This document shows, piece after piece, positions 26,866 through 53,391 of a stretch of 64,000 bases of DNA. The notes below the pieces were generated by a model. That model saw only the letters and a list, made by a program, of their open reading frames with translations. It was not told where the DNA came from and searched no databases. Location: NCBI GenBank assembly GCA_947561715.1, contig OX387203.1, positions 5,146,001 through 5,210,000 of the forward strand, in the 5' to 3' direction. A program made the translations under genes and the position numbers. The stretch is from Ascidia mentula. Lineage: Eukaryota > Chordata > Ascidiacea > Phlebobranchia > Ascidiidae. Position 1 is the first letter of the stretch; the number at the start of each line of letters is the position of its first letter.

Positions 26866-27750
26866 CTACTTTGCAACAAAAAATGTTTGCATCAGAAACT
26901 CGTAAGAAGCATTTATAATTCCCCAAGACAAAAAGGATCTTCCAAGGTTGACATGACTTCCTCTGTACATTTTACGCCATAGTCTGTTCCGCTCATGAAA
27001 AACAAACTTGAAGGTGTTGGTAAAAGAATAGAACTTTCCACCTAATCGTGATTGCATGCGTGTTTTCACCACATTAACTGGATAAAAAATGGTGCTGCAT
27101 AGTGCTCCAATCATTGCCCCACTTATAAAGTCATTTATTGTGTTATGAACTGAATTTTTATTTGCCTCTGGTAGGCATTTCTTAATTGGATGGCGCAAAG
27201 AAAAGAAGATAACATTGGACGGCCCATTCCTCAACAAAACAGCAGTCATGCCTCTAAAGTATTCAGAAAATCCATAGTTTCTGTGTAATGAAATAAATGC
27301 ATGGTATGAGTTTTTAAATGTGTTATGGTGCTTGGGATCCAGTAGCAGAGTTTGTATACGTTCAAAAGGTACTAAAGTTGCTTCACAGGATCCCGCAACC
27401 ATGGATGCTACCAGAGTTGCAGAAAAGTGGTTCATTTGAAAGTCTTTGACAAGAACATCATGGGAGTGGTTGAATAAACCAAACATCAGGGCTGTTGAAG
27501 TTGTTTTTTGGAATAATGGAGGAATTATTCCACGATACAAATTTAAAGGACCCTCTCCCCATAGTTGTTTCAGTGCCTTATGTGTCCTAAATCCATACAG
27601 TTGCTGTCGGAACATTATTTTGTTGATCGGAAAAGTGATCATAATATTAATCACTTGTGATCCACCTCCACAAATAAAATGCTTTGATCTGTCGATTTCT
27701 CCATGAATCTGCACAGTAGAGCCATCTGGCTTGGCCACTGTTCTTGCCAT
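26866..27750 (-). CDS. SLC25A51: mitochondrial NAD+ carrier SLC25A51-like (MCART1)
   Basis: A single uninterrupted frame of 294 residues, the usual size. SLC25A51/52 import NAD+ across the mitochondrial inner membrane. The sequence follows the human protein as I recall it through most of its length: CGGGSQVINIMITFPINKI then MFRQQLYG, NLYRGIIPPLFQKTT, ALMFGLF, VPFERIQTLLLDPKHH, YFRGMTAVLLRNGPSNVIFF, FYPVNVVKTRMQS and SWGIINASYEFL. The three carrier repeats are marked by PINKIMFR, PFERIQT and PVNVVKTR, the degenerate Px[DE]xx[KR] motifs of this subfamily. The ATG is the first in frame. Vertebrate paralogues also have a one-exon coding region. It is divergent to KDM5, 2.3 kb apart. Confidence 0.95.
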   Translation of the reverse strand: MARTVAKPDGSTVQIHGEIDRSKHFICGGGSQVINIMITFPINKIMFRQQLYGFRTHKALKQLWGEGPLNLYRGIIPPLFQKTTSTALMFGLFNHSHDVLVKDFQMNHFSATLVASMVAGSCEATLVPFERIQTLLLDPKHHNTFKNSYHAFISLHRNYGFSEYFRGMTAVLLRNGPSNVIFFSLRHPIKKCLPEANKNSVHNTINDFISGAMIGALCSTIFYPVNVVKTRMQSRLGGKFYSFTNTFKFVFHERNRLWRKMYRGSHVNLGRSFLSWGIINASYEFLMQTFFVAK

Positions 27751-42926
<15,176 letters not shown>

Positions 42927-44719
42927 CGTCACCTTCTGCAAACTGACGGTTAAAAACCACCGAGTGCAATCGATTCTGGACGATTTGAATGAATTTAGCC
43001 CATGGTCTAGGACCAGGCAAGGTGTCACACTGCTGGATGACTGTGACGTGACGTCATGACACGAATATGATGTCACACTAGTTATGATACGATTGGACAT
43101 TTGCAAAGCATCGAAAGATTTCGTCACAAAAAGCTGCAATTAATGCAACTTGGTTGCTTGGCAACCAGTACATATCAAGGTGCGGACGACTCTATGACGT
43201 CATCATTATTTCGTCCTACTGTTTCTTTTGTACTTTTGCATCAGATATATTTATTCTTCCTTTTCTGTAACCCACATACGTCAGCAATGGCAACGTCATC
43301 AACATGAAAGCCGAAGCTGCTCACGTCAGATAGTTCAGATGTTTTGTTTGAAGTAGCAATGTTTAGTTGGCGCAACATTAACTTTTTCTTGGCCGAATTC
43401 CAACGAGAAAAGAAAACGAATATTCTTGCCGTGAAACAGAAAATTTCCCCAATGTCGGGATTTCTTGTAATTTCGTTCCTTTCGTTTCATTCTTCCCCAA
43501 TAAACTTCCTCTCACACGAGAAAAACAGGAGTGCTGACGATGAGATGCAGACCTGCAGCTGTCATTACTGAACCTGTTTATAGGCGGGAGTTGTAACTCT
43601 GAAACAAGGTGATTCTGGAGGTGGGGCCGCGTTTTAGATTGTTTGTCCGCCGGGTCCTGCATTCTGGTACACGTGGAAGCCAGTTCTTGTGATTATTGAA
43701 ATACAAACGTAACAACTTGCCTCGTTTACCAATATTGCCTACAGTGCGGAGTTCCATGTAACCAAAACGCCGAACTCCATGTATGTCATCTTAATGTAAG
43801 AACACTTTTCCACCCATAATTTTTTTTTTGCTATTGATGTTATATCGGCTAATACAAATTTCCTGTGCATATTCGCAAACTTAATGATGAAACAACTCAG
43901 TTTTAAGGTGTCAAAAATTGAGTGTCCCAGTGCACTGGGCCCAGCTATAATACTGTTGGATCGGCGCAAGTTTACTTTATACCACACACTACTAAAGCAT
44001 TACATTCCTGCGAGAGCAAAACAAATTCGATATAGCACAAACACAATAAATAGCAACCTCGTCATACAATCAAATACCTCCCGCGTTTAAAGAAATCACC
44101 GTGTTGCTGCTTCAATATTTGTCAAAATCGGTTTCTTTGCTAAGAATAATCAGTTGCTTAAGATAAAGAGAGCCACTTTGTAAATACTCCACCCACTTCA
44201 CTAAAACAGGCCTGTTGTGTACCCACGTATAGCAGGCTATAAAAGATGTATTTGGGGTCACAAGAACTCAACCTTCAAAATAGCAATGGGCGTGGATATC
44301 ACGGTCGAAATGCGATATTTGCTTTACTACTGGATGGTGTTTGTAAAACGTTCACAGGGTTTTTCACCATATGGCAGAGTGTCTTTTAATTCTCCTCAGG
44401 ATTGGATGGGTTAATGAAGGCTGAAAGGTTTCCGTTTACAAATGTTAATTTTTTCCCTTGGTGTTTTTTGATTGCTCAACAAAAGATATCTCCCAAAGCC
44501 TAAGCGAAATCACTTTGAGGTTGAAGCGTCAACAGGACAGAAGCTCTGCATTTTGTATAGGAAAGTGTTTCTTATATGTTTTGTTTAATTGTTCTACGAA
44601 CAGCCTACAATGATTGGACTCGCAATTGCTTGTTTCTAGATCTTACTTTGGCAATCATTTGGCATATGTGTATTCTCATAGTTGCAATTGTGTCTGTGAA
44701 AAGAAAATTTAACCAAAGA
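42927..44719. other. KDM5 3' UTR and NLR upstream region
   Basis: This includes the KDM5 3' UTR (AATAAA at 43499-43504), the rest of the TGACGTCA cluster, and the 5' region of the NLR gene. A frame upstream of and in register with the NLR start (about 44603-44719, after possible acceptors at 44602 and 44640) encodes a hydrophobic stretch, LTLAIIWHMCILIVAIVS. Whether it is translated is unknown. Confidence 0.4.
43499..43504 (+). terminator. polyadenylation signal of KDM5
   Basis: AATAAA about 570 bases after the KDM5 stop codon, in a pyrimidine-rich context. Confidence 0.45.
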
Positions 44720-47711
44720 ATGGATGCAGTTACTTTCAACATAGGAAACGTCGAGGTAAATGACTTGCATTGCTCTGCCATTTTGTTAAAATATGAATAG
44801 GAGTTTTGGTTTTTTTTTTGGATAATTAAAACAACTAAGGCTCTGATTTTTCGTTTGTTTGTAACTACCAACAACCAACCACTTGTGTCTTTCTATCTGC
44901 AGAATCTGTACATCGGTGATAATCAGCATTGTCATCAGTACATGACAGAATTCTCCGAATCGAAGCGTTCAATGCCCCGTTCATCTGATATGCCTTCAAC
45001 AGGTTTGAAGAAGCAATAAAAGCAAATTTAACATCGTCTTTTAACAGCGATATTGTTTTGTTCCCAGGCGAAAGATTACAAACTGCTGCCAATGCAATTA
45101 CAAAACGCCAACTTGAAAAGTTAGAGGATGAACAGCCCCTCAGTGCACTTAAAGTGGATACAGACGTTCCGGTGGTTCACCCTACCTTGGTTAAAGCTGA
45201 CATATACAAAGGTCATGATTTGGATCAAAATGCCAACTTTCAATCTTCGACCGAGGCCAGAGGACATAAAAAGTTTAAAGGAGCTCAAAAAATTAGTTTC
45301 GATGATTTGCTGTCTGTGATCGTAGGAATGAAATTTGTTTCTTTACTCGGACCTCTTGGTTGCGGCAAAACGACTTTGGCAAAGCGGGTAGCCAAAACAC
45401 TTGGACAACACGGCCGTTTTGTTATCTTCCTAAGTTTTATGTACCTCGGTCATGCAGACACCGCGTCCCTGCAGCAATTTCTACTTGATTTCCAATTCAG
45501 AGACGTCGAAAAGGCCATCCGAGATGATGCATTTGAGTGGATGAAACTAAACCAGGAAAAGTGTGTTTTTGTATTTGACGGATTTGACCAAGTCACGTGG
45601 AAACCGGAAGATATGAAACCTGTTGATGTGGATTACGAAACCAAGCTACCTATTCACCAACTAGTTGCCAACCTCTGTTGCAAAAAGTTTTTCGGAAAAT
45701 CGTCCCTTGTGTTTACTTCTCGACCTCACGCAATGCTTTCGCTTCCACCTGGGCTTCGACCAAACGTAACAATCTACGTTGACGATCTTTCTGACGAGTA
45801 CATGAGAAAATTATTTCAAACATTCGCTGGCAGGAAATCACGAGAAATGTGGGAAAATCTAACCACGAGAGCTCCCCAGCTCACTGATCTTTGTCACAAT
45901 CCTCTTCTTTTGCAGTACATTGTTTATGCTGGATTGCATGGAAGCGTTCAGCAAATCAACACCGTCACCAAAGTACTGAGTGTTACTTTACAACAGCTTA
46001 AACATTCGAGCTTCACAAAGGGACACGAAATTGACCAGTTACGGAAATCCCTGGGACGGGTAGCCCTCGAAGGCATGGAACGACAGACGCTTGTCTTCAC
46101 CCACGATGAATTGAGCAAGGAAGGTCTTGGAGGAACAAATGTCCAGGATTTTATGATCAAAATAGCCCGATACTCCTGGCTTGCTCCTCAACGTCTGTTC
46201 GACGGAGACATGCTTTTCTACTTCACTCACCAAATGCTACAAGAATTTTTTGCAGCCTATTACATGGCAATGTTTATTCCCGTTGAAGAATTTAACCACG
46301 TCATTCAAGCGGTTGTTTCGCAAAGTCACTATTCAGTGGTAAGACGATTTCTATGCGGACTTCTACTCGGAGATGGAGTTAAAAAAGGTTTGTGAAACAA
46401 ATTATTTTTAAAAATTCCCACGGATTTGTGTACTTCAAGCAAAGTATTTTTTAGAGGTTAGTAATGTCTATTCACGCCTTATTTTTGCAGAAAAATCGAA
46501 CATCCTATTCAATGTGATGAAGTCGGTTGATCTTGACAGATACCAGCTGAGAGGCAGGTTTATTTTTATTTGAAAGTAAACAAATTGTAAACGTGTCTTT
46601 TCGTTTCTTTAGAACTACTCATTGACTTGCAAGAGTGCTCGAAGGAAGTAGCTATTGCACTTGCTCGTTTTCTCCCAACTGTATTTGACTTCTGGCATAT
46701 TCCTTTCTCCTCAAATGCCGCCCACGCCCTGGGACAAGTTCTCCCTCTCCTGGATTGCCCTCTGGAGTCACTAAACCTCTGGGGCTGCAACATCAACGCC
46801 ACCTCACTAAAGTGGATTTGTCGTGGAATCAAAGGCATGAAACATGAGGTAAATATTGCACTGATTTGTTTGGATACCGATGATGCCTGCACAGACAGGC
46901 GAAATATATATGTCGTAAAAACTTGAAACACACAGACGACTTAGGAATATTTATCATTTTCTGATTGGTTTGGAGTGGTGAATCATCCTTACAACGACAT
47001 CATACAACAAGGCATAAACACGTTAATGTGTAAATATTGTCGAGTGCGCTGTCAATAATTCCATATTTTCAATGTAAAGAGAGAGCATCTTGTATAAATA
47101 GATAGTTTGCATATATTGTTATTTGTCGTTACTCAGTAACTAAAGGTAATTCAAAGGGGGCTTGGTCGTATGTTTAAAAATACAGGTTTCTCTGTTGAAC
47201 ATTGTGGGGTGAGATGATTAACTATTGTTTGCAAACAGCTAAGGTATCTGAACCTGAACGACAACGACTTCGGCGACGATGGGCTGAAAAACATTAGCTC
47301 ATGTTTGCACAAAATAAAGACTTTGTCGATATGGGGTTGCAAAATCTCCTCGACTGGAATTGAATTCATGAAACAGGAACTTCGTAATCGCGAGCTTCCA
47401 GTAAGTATGAGATTGTATTATTTACATGCGACCGTAATTGTTTTGCTGCCTTATTTTAAATTTGCCTACAAAACGCACACTTTCGTTGATTTGACAAAAA
47501 CGGTTACACTAAATAACAAATATTTTAGTTCAAATGCCTTTTAAAATATTACATTGTCTGTAGTAAAGTATGCTTTGTTGTACTCTTTCACAAAATCAAC
47601 CAACTTTATTTCAAACAGGAATTATGTTAATACTGCAACATACTTAGCTGGTTTTTGTTGTGTTTTTGGCAGCGTTCCACAATCAAGGGTTTGGATGCTA
47701 AGTTCCAATAA
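44720..47711 (+). CDS. NLR-like NACHT-LRR protein
   Basis: Exons: 44720-44755, 44903-45002, 45068-46387, 46491-46553, 46613-46848, 47239-47400, 47673-47711; in phase, 651 residues. NLRs are cytosolic NTPase sensors of innate immunity and cell death. The NACHT domain shows Walker A GPLGCGKTTLAKR (about 140-152), Walker B CVFVFDGFDQV (about 211-221), sensor-1 SSLVFTSRP, then LTDLCHNPLLLQYIVY. Leucine-rich repeats follow (CPLESLNLWGCNINATSLKW; LRYLNLNDNDFGDDGLKNIS; IKTLSIWGCKISSTGIEF). There is no recognisable CARD, PYD or Death domain in the roughly 100 residues before NACHT. The start is uncertain: the ATG used is the nearest in frame, but an upstream in-frame segment with a membrane-like stretch may belong to the protein. 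The fourth intron is GC-AG. The LRR region is short for the family. Confidence 0.85.
46877..46914 (+). repeat. hammerhead-core-like repeat motif in NLR intron
   Basis: CCGATGA, hairpin GCCTG-CACAGA-CAGGC, GAAATATATATGTC. It has the same layout as the motifs at 7557, 15685 and 19249-19282, with a strong stem II but a C in the second core position. Confidence 0.35.
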
Positions 47712-48360
47712 GCCTTGCGGTCAGTTCCAAAAGATTTGTTGTTGTCAAGCGACAAAGTACAAAACAGCTTGCCTTTAGTGGGCACTAAAGACATATGAAC
47801 ACTGCGGTATAACAATGACCGCAATTGACAACAATGGTCGCACCTCGGCCACTGCACGGTGACAATCATGATCGGGATGACATTCATGATCGGGATTTGT
47901 GGATGGACTGAACTCCAGACCAAACGAGCGTTCAAGAGTTCAAACTTATTTATTAGAACCAGCCGTTTATTTAAAATCTTTGCTTAAACCTGTTTGTATA
48001 TATTTATGAGCAATTGTACATGATTTGGAGCAAATGCTTGCTGTGACGTCAAGTTTAGTTAATCATTAGCCATGGTACCTGGTTTATTTATTGCTATCTA
48101 TAACGACAGTCTGTTGGCGTGTGCTCAAGCTCAACCTTGAGCGCAGTGCACAATGAATTTCGGTTTGCCTATTTTTTTGCTCTTAACAATACACAAACGT
48201 GATTTTCGCACTAAAACGCAACAAAGCTACACAGCTAAATACTGAATACCTAGTATGTGCCCATTTTATTGTCGGACAAAATTTGCATCAGCAAATAAAT
48301 TATATTTTATTGTGATTCTTGTAGCTACAGCAATACGTATCAGGTTGTTTTTACAAGACA
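47712..48360. other. convergent region NLR / GPCR copy 1
   Basis: Holds the 3' UTRs of the convergent NLR gene and GPCR copy 1, and the left edge of the tandem duplication at about 47926. TTTATT at 48306-48311 (AATAAA on the minus strand) is a plausible GPCR polyA signal. A TGACGTCA lies near 48044. Confidence 0.5.
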
Positions 48361-51300
48361 TCAAACAGTTGTGCATTTCTTGTCGCGAGCCAAACTCATT
48401 CCCCTTCTCTGGCGAATGTTTCTCTCCATAGTTGTCGTATCCACATAGAAATGTGACGAACTCCTCGGTCTGCCCGCATGTCGTGTCAGCCATAAGCCGC
48501 GAATTGATTTTTTGCGACAGCAGTGAATTAGAAAGATAATAACACCCTGAAGAAACGGAATTCGGGTTAGAATTACTGCACAAAGTGTTGAAGTATTGCG
48601 AAGATTGTTTGTCATCAGAAAGATTGTAAAATCGATAATCGGTGCGTACCCCACCCCCACACCACGCTTTTCACACTATGGTTCGCGACCCCACATGGTC
48701 GCCAAATCCTTGTGTCGCGAAACAAATTTAACATTTGTAGAGAAAAGTCTGTCTTTCGCGCTTTTCAGAGTTTTTACAGAACAAAAAAGTTTACTAAACT
48801 CTGCTCTACATTGGTACAAAGAGATGTACTTGCCTGACTGTAGGTGGTGATCGTAAATAACCAACTTAAAATTGTCCTATGTCCTGTCTGTGGACAAAAG
48901 AAGGAGAAAACCAAAGATCCAACTCATTCCTGTTGTTACGATCAAACAAAAGGCGATCATAAAATTTTTTATTTGGGTTCTCTTTCCTTGATTCGAAGGA
49001 ACCTACACGTAGTTTTGTGACAATTGATATTAGGAGTTTTATTATGAATACAAAAATGTAACCAGTACCTGTTTTCGATGGCAAATGGCGTGGCTTACAA
49101 CTGCGAGAAACCAGTAAAAAGTTGGCACGAAAATAATAGCAACGGGTGCCAGAAAACCGTACTTTAACGATCCTTTATCCAACCAACAAACTTTTGACGA
49201 ACGGTATTTGGAAGACGAACCTTCATAGATAAATATACACATGATTGGGGTGATTTGAAGTAGATAATGGAACGCAAATCCAAGGGTAACTACGGGAATA
49301 AAAAATGAAATTAGGAAAATAAGGTAAGTGGGTAAAACAAGGAAAGTGGGGAAAATAAGAAAAGTGAGAAAGAAACGTGGAAAAAAATAAATGATTTTCG
49401 AATGCAGTAGTTTATTCCAATTTGTTCTTGTTTCGAGGCACCCACCTAGGCATGTTTTACCCTCATCCATGTAAAAGTACCCGATCCCGAGCGTCAGGAG
49501 TGTGATGGCGAGAGAGGCGATGTAGGATACAGCGGTGGCAACTTTCTTCAAAGAATCGTTTGCAACCCGAACAACCTGATGGTAATTTCAACAAGTGATT
49601 CTTAAGGACGATCACGAAAAAAATAAAAATAAATAAATAACTGAAAAAAAATAAAAAAGTATTAAGACAGGATGATTTCTTTGAAGAAAAGGTTAATAAA
49701 AAGAGGTTTTTGCGAGGTATTCCTCGGTCTGTATCAGTAAGTGCCAAGACACCAGAAATAAGCATTCTAGTAACAAGGGACTGGTACGGCTCGTTGTATA
49801 ATTTTGATGTTATTGATGAAGTATGCGCTCCACCGTTTAAACATCAAACTATTCTGTAAAAAGGCCCATTTACCCTCACGCAGAAATAGTACATGCTGTA
49901 CGCGTTTGCGCTCATCCAAAACCAGCTTGCCAGCAAGAAGAAGTGCAACAAGGCTGCAACAACGTAACAAGGCACAGTGGTGTCTGTCCTGTTAATTCCA
50001 AACAGAAAAATAAGGTTGACAGCCAACAAGCATACGCAAATATTGGCGAGATAGTAGGTTGAACGACGACATCGAAGCTCCCTGTGGAAAAGGATATAAA
50101 TTTTACTTCTATGTGTCCTTTAAATAAACCTTGGTAGTTTTCATTACGGGGACTTATTTGACACCTACGCTATACAGAAAGTATTTTTTTAATGCCAACG
50201 CCGGGTGTGACTGTTGCATCAGAACAAGAAAGAATTAGCAACTCACTCAATTACAACGTAAATAACGACGGTGAGAAATAACCCGATGCTCCACAAGGAA
50301 CAAGTGATCAGAGTGAGCATAGAAAGTTCCTTGTTAGCCAACATTGGTGTTTGATTCTACAGAAACAAAACTGTACACATTTGAGGTTCAAACGCTGGGC
50401 AATTTTCGTGAACTTTATCGGCATTTAATTGAATAGATATTTTACTACCGATTTATATAGAATATTCACATTAGGTTCAATTCCACATTCGTATTAAATG
50501 AACGGGATGAGGTCAGATTAAACCTTTTATAACCACTATGCAAATTGATAGGAGCTATGCCATTGTGCATTGCAATCAAGCGTTATTTATGGCTACAAAG
50601 ATCTTTTCATGAATCGATTAGCTAACCTAAATAGCTTTACGGGCAACTCACCACAATGATTGCGAAATAAGCAAGCTTTCTAGTCACGTGCGAAGTTTCA
50701 CAAATATTTTCTCTTTCCTCTTCCGTCCATGTCTGTGTTTCTTCTTGGAATATTTTAAACTTGACTCCTATATCCTAAGAACATAAAAGTTTATACATAT
50801 CACTTTAATTATCTTAACACAGTTGAGTTTGATAATTATACTGATGCAGCATGTTTATTGCTAGTTTTTAATAATCGAAACACAATAGTCGAAAATGTGC
50901 AAGATGTGCTTACTTTATCTGGGTATTTCTTCTTTATCGATTCTGTATTGTAATGTATTGAGTACGAATCATTTAAAGTTGTGCTTCCGTACCCTTTTAT
51001 GTGTGATGCCAAAATCTGAAAAGCTGGTGCTTGTTAATTGCAACATAACGTAAAGTGAACTTCAAAGTTATTTTTTTATTTCGTTTTTTGTACGAAACAG
51101 TAAACTGTAAGATTCGATGTAAATCGCACTTTTCTGACATACCCACGTACAGAGTTAACCCAGTTTGGATAACCCTTATTTACACTTATTAATTACAAAA
51201 AAGTGTTGTGATGAAACTTGCTGCGTGCTTTTAACATTACCACTTTTGTTTCGTTTGGAACATTTGGAAACACCGATATCTGTTCTGTGATGACGACAGA

Positions 51301-52319
51301 GACTCTAATATCATTGTTGTCAAATTTTCTGAGCATTTTTTTCGGAAAAGATGCTGTAGCTGAATATGCCGAGATCTTTACATCCTGATAGTTATTGGAT
51401 TCATCTTTTGGTTGAACTAGCTGATAAAAAAACGATTAAGATTAATTGCAAGCCATCGTGACAAAGTGAACTGGTGTCATTACTTTTACAACGGTGTCAT
51501 TCAAATTAGCCACATACATCTTTTGGCCTTCTTCACTATATTTATCCACACAATTCCACCACTCATCCGCAGAAAACCTGCACAAGATTTTATTTTCAAT
51601 TTAAGCTCAAATTTAATACCACAGAAAATCATATACTTCTTTTTTTCGTTATCTTGTTTGTTTTTGCATTGCTCAAGATGACGTTCAAATTTGGACAAGC
51701 TTTTTCTATAAAACGACATTTAGAACAATGTTAGTAGAGTTTTAATGATGCTGTAAACAGTCAATAGCCACACAACTATGATACAACTGCCTGATTTCTT
51801 CTGTAAAATACACAATAATGTAATACTAATAAGAGCTTTAGACAGGTGTACACACTGTTTCGACCCATAAGGTCCCAACAGTGCAGCTGGTAACTATGGC
51901 ACTGTGCTAGTTTCAGACTAGCAGAAACACAGATTTTTACTTTGTGGTATCTTCCAGTCAATTGTCGATCCGTTGGTTACCGAACTGGGTACCAAACAAC
52001 AGAGAAGATCTACTTGAAGCAGCCAAACTACTGTTTGGTATCCGATAGTGCTATAGGCCTTAAGGTACCACAAAGTGGAAATCGGAGTGCCTGGTAGTCT
52101 AAAAGCTAATCCAGTGTCACAGTAACCAGCTGTACTGATAAGAGCTTGTAGGTCGAAACAAGGTGTACACCTGTGTGCAATTCTCATTGATTATTATGGC
52201 TTTTTTCACAAATATACTACTTTGTTTTAAGTTCGACCGAAAAAATATGCATACCTGCGTATTGGGAAACATCCTTGGGAAACCGCAACGTAAAAGAAAA
52301 CAATCAGAAGAACTTTCAT
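48361..52319 (-). pseudogene. adhesion-type GPCR, copy 1, with 2-base deletion before TM7
   Basis: Twelve exons, minus strand: 52319-52255, 51705-51637, 51577-51484, 51420-51241, 51015-50914, 50774-50652, 50356-50247, 50081-49874, 49575-49446, 49190-49069, 49002-48834, 48546-48361. Up to the eleventh exon it is colinear with copy 2: signal peptide MKVLLIVFFYVAVSQG, short ectodomain, GPS-like site, TM1-TM6. In exon 11 two bases present in copy 2 are absent between 48878 and 48879. The frame therefore reads SWIFGFLLLLSTDRT then stops, losing TM7 and the tail. The downstream coding sequence (GVIIFLIHCCRKKSIRG...) remains otherwise intact, so the lesion is young and may be polymorphic or an assembly error. 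A six-TM product is possible. Confidence 0.8.
51826..52193. mobile_element. foldback repeat with hammerhead-like arms, GPCR copy 1 intron 1
   Basis: About 370 bases. The left arm (AAGAGC...AGACAGGTGTACACACTG TTTCGACC...CAGTGCAGCTGGTAAC...CACTTTGTGGTATCTTCC) is repeated inverted at the right end, about 125 bases per arm. The right arm reads CTGATAA-GAGCTTGTAGGTC-GAAACA; the left arm on the minus strand reads GACCTTATGGGTCGAAACAG. No open frame. It was present before the duplication because unit 2 has it at the same place. Confidence 0.65.
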
Positions 52320-53391
52320 TTCGTTTAAATGAACTCCAAGAGTCTATATTTCGATGGACGCCTGATAATTCTATCAAACCAATCCAGATGTACGAGTATA
52401 TATATAAAAAGTATCTTCTTGAGAAAAAAGAAAAAGTAAATTGCGGTTACACATCAGAGACGATACGATTTTGGTCTGTAATGGATAACAAAACATAACT
52501 TTAGCACCTTTATGCACTTTCTTTTATAATTTACATAAGGTGAGGTTACGAAGTAATTATTACTGTAAATCACACAACAAATCAAAAAAATATACATCGA
52601 CATAGAAAAATATTTTGTTCTTTTATTTGGGAAAGCACCTAATGTACTTTTTTTTAATAAAGGTACAATATGAAAGGAAACAAATGCCTTTATATTATAG
52701 TTGTTCACAATCCAATCAAAAAATGAAAGTAGTTTCTAAAAACCATTATATTTTAAATGACTTACACTTTCAATTGAATTTAATTGAATAATGTTGTTTA
52801 GATTCAGCGTTTGCGTAATTTCCTAAACCTGTATGTTTACATTTTCACTTCATTGTGTGTCGAGTTGTTGTACCTTAAAGTTGTTGGAAAAACTAATATT
52901 TTGCTCTCGATTAGGGAAGTCGAAAATTTAGGTATTTCACTGCTTTCCTTTCAAATGAGCGTTCAAGAGTTCAAACTTATTTATTAGAACCAGCCGTTTA
53001 TTTAAAATCTTTGCTTAAACCTGTTTGTATATATTTATGAGCAATTGTACTTGATTTGGAGCAAATGCTCGCTGTGACGTCAAGTTTAGTTAATCATTAG
53101 CCATGGTACCTGGTTTATTTATTGCTATCTATAACGACAGTCTGTTGGCGTGTACTCAAGCTCAACCTTGAGCGCAGTGCACAATGAATTTCGGTTTGCC
53201 TATTTTTTTGCTCTTTACTATACACAAACGTGATTTTCGCACTAAAACGCAACAAAGCTACACAGCTAAATACTGAATACCTAGTATGTGCCCATTTCAT
53301 TGTTGGACAAAATTTGCATCAGCAAATAAATTATATTTTATTGTGATTCTTGTAGCTACAGCAATACGTATCAGGTTGTTTTTACAAGACA

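Larger units (their letters stand above)
47926..52956. repeat. tandem duplication unit 1 (about 5.03 kb)
   Basis: It begins GAGCGTTCAAGAGTTCAAAC and ends ...CACTGCTTTCCTTTCAAATG, where the same GAGCGTTCAAGAG starts again. Exon and intron sequence is nearly identical to unit 2, so the duplication is recent. It contains a GPCR gene plus its upstream region. Confidence 0.85.

Noticed and set aside
48266-48583. 105-codon frame (SNPNSVSSGCYYLSNSLLSQ...) conserved in both GPCR copies
   Set aside because: It is the +1 shadow of the last GPCR exon. The other frame gives the TM7 signature QGVIIFLIHCC and a basic tail, so this frame is not the coding one.
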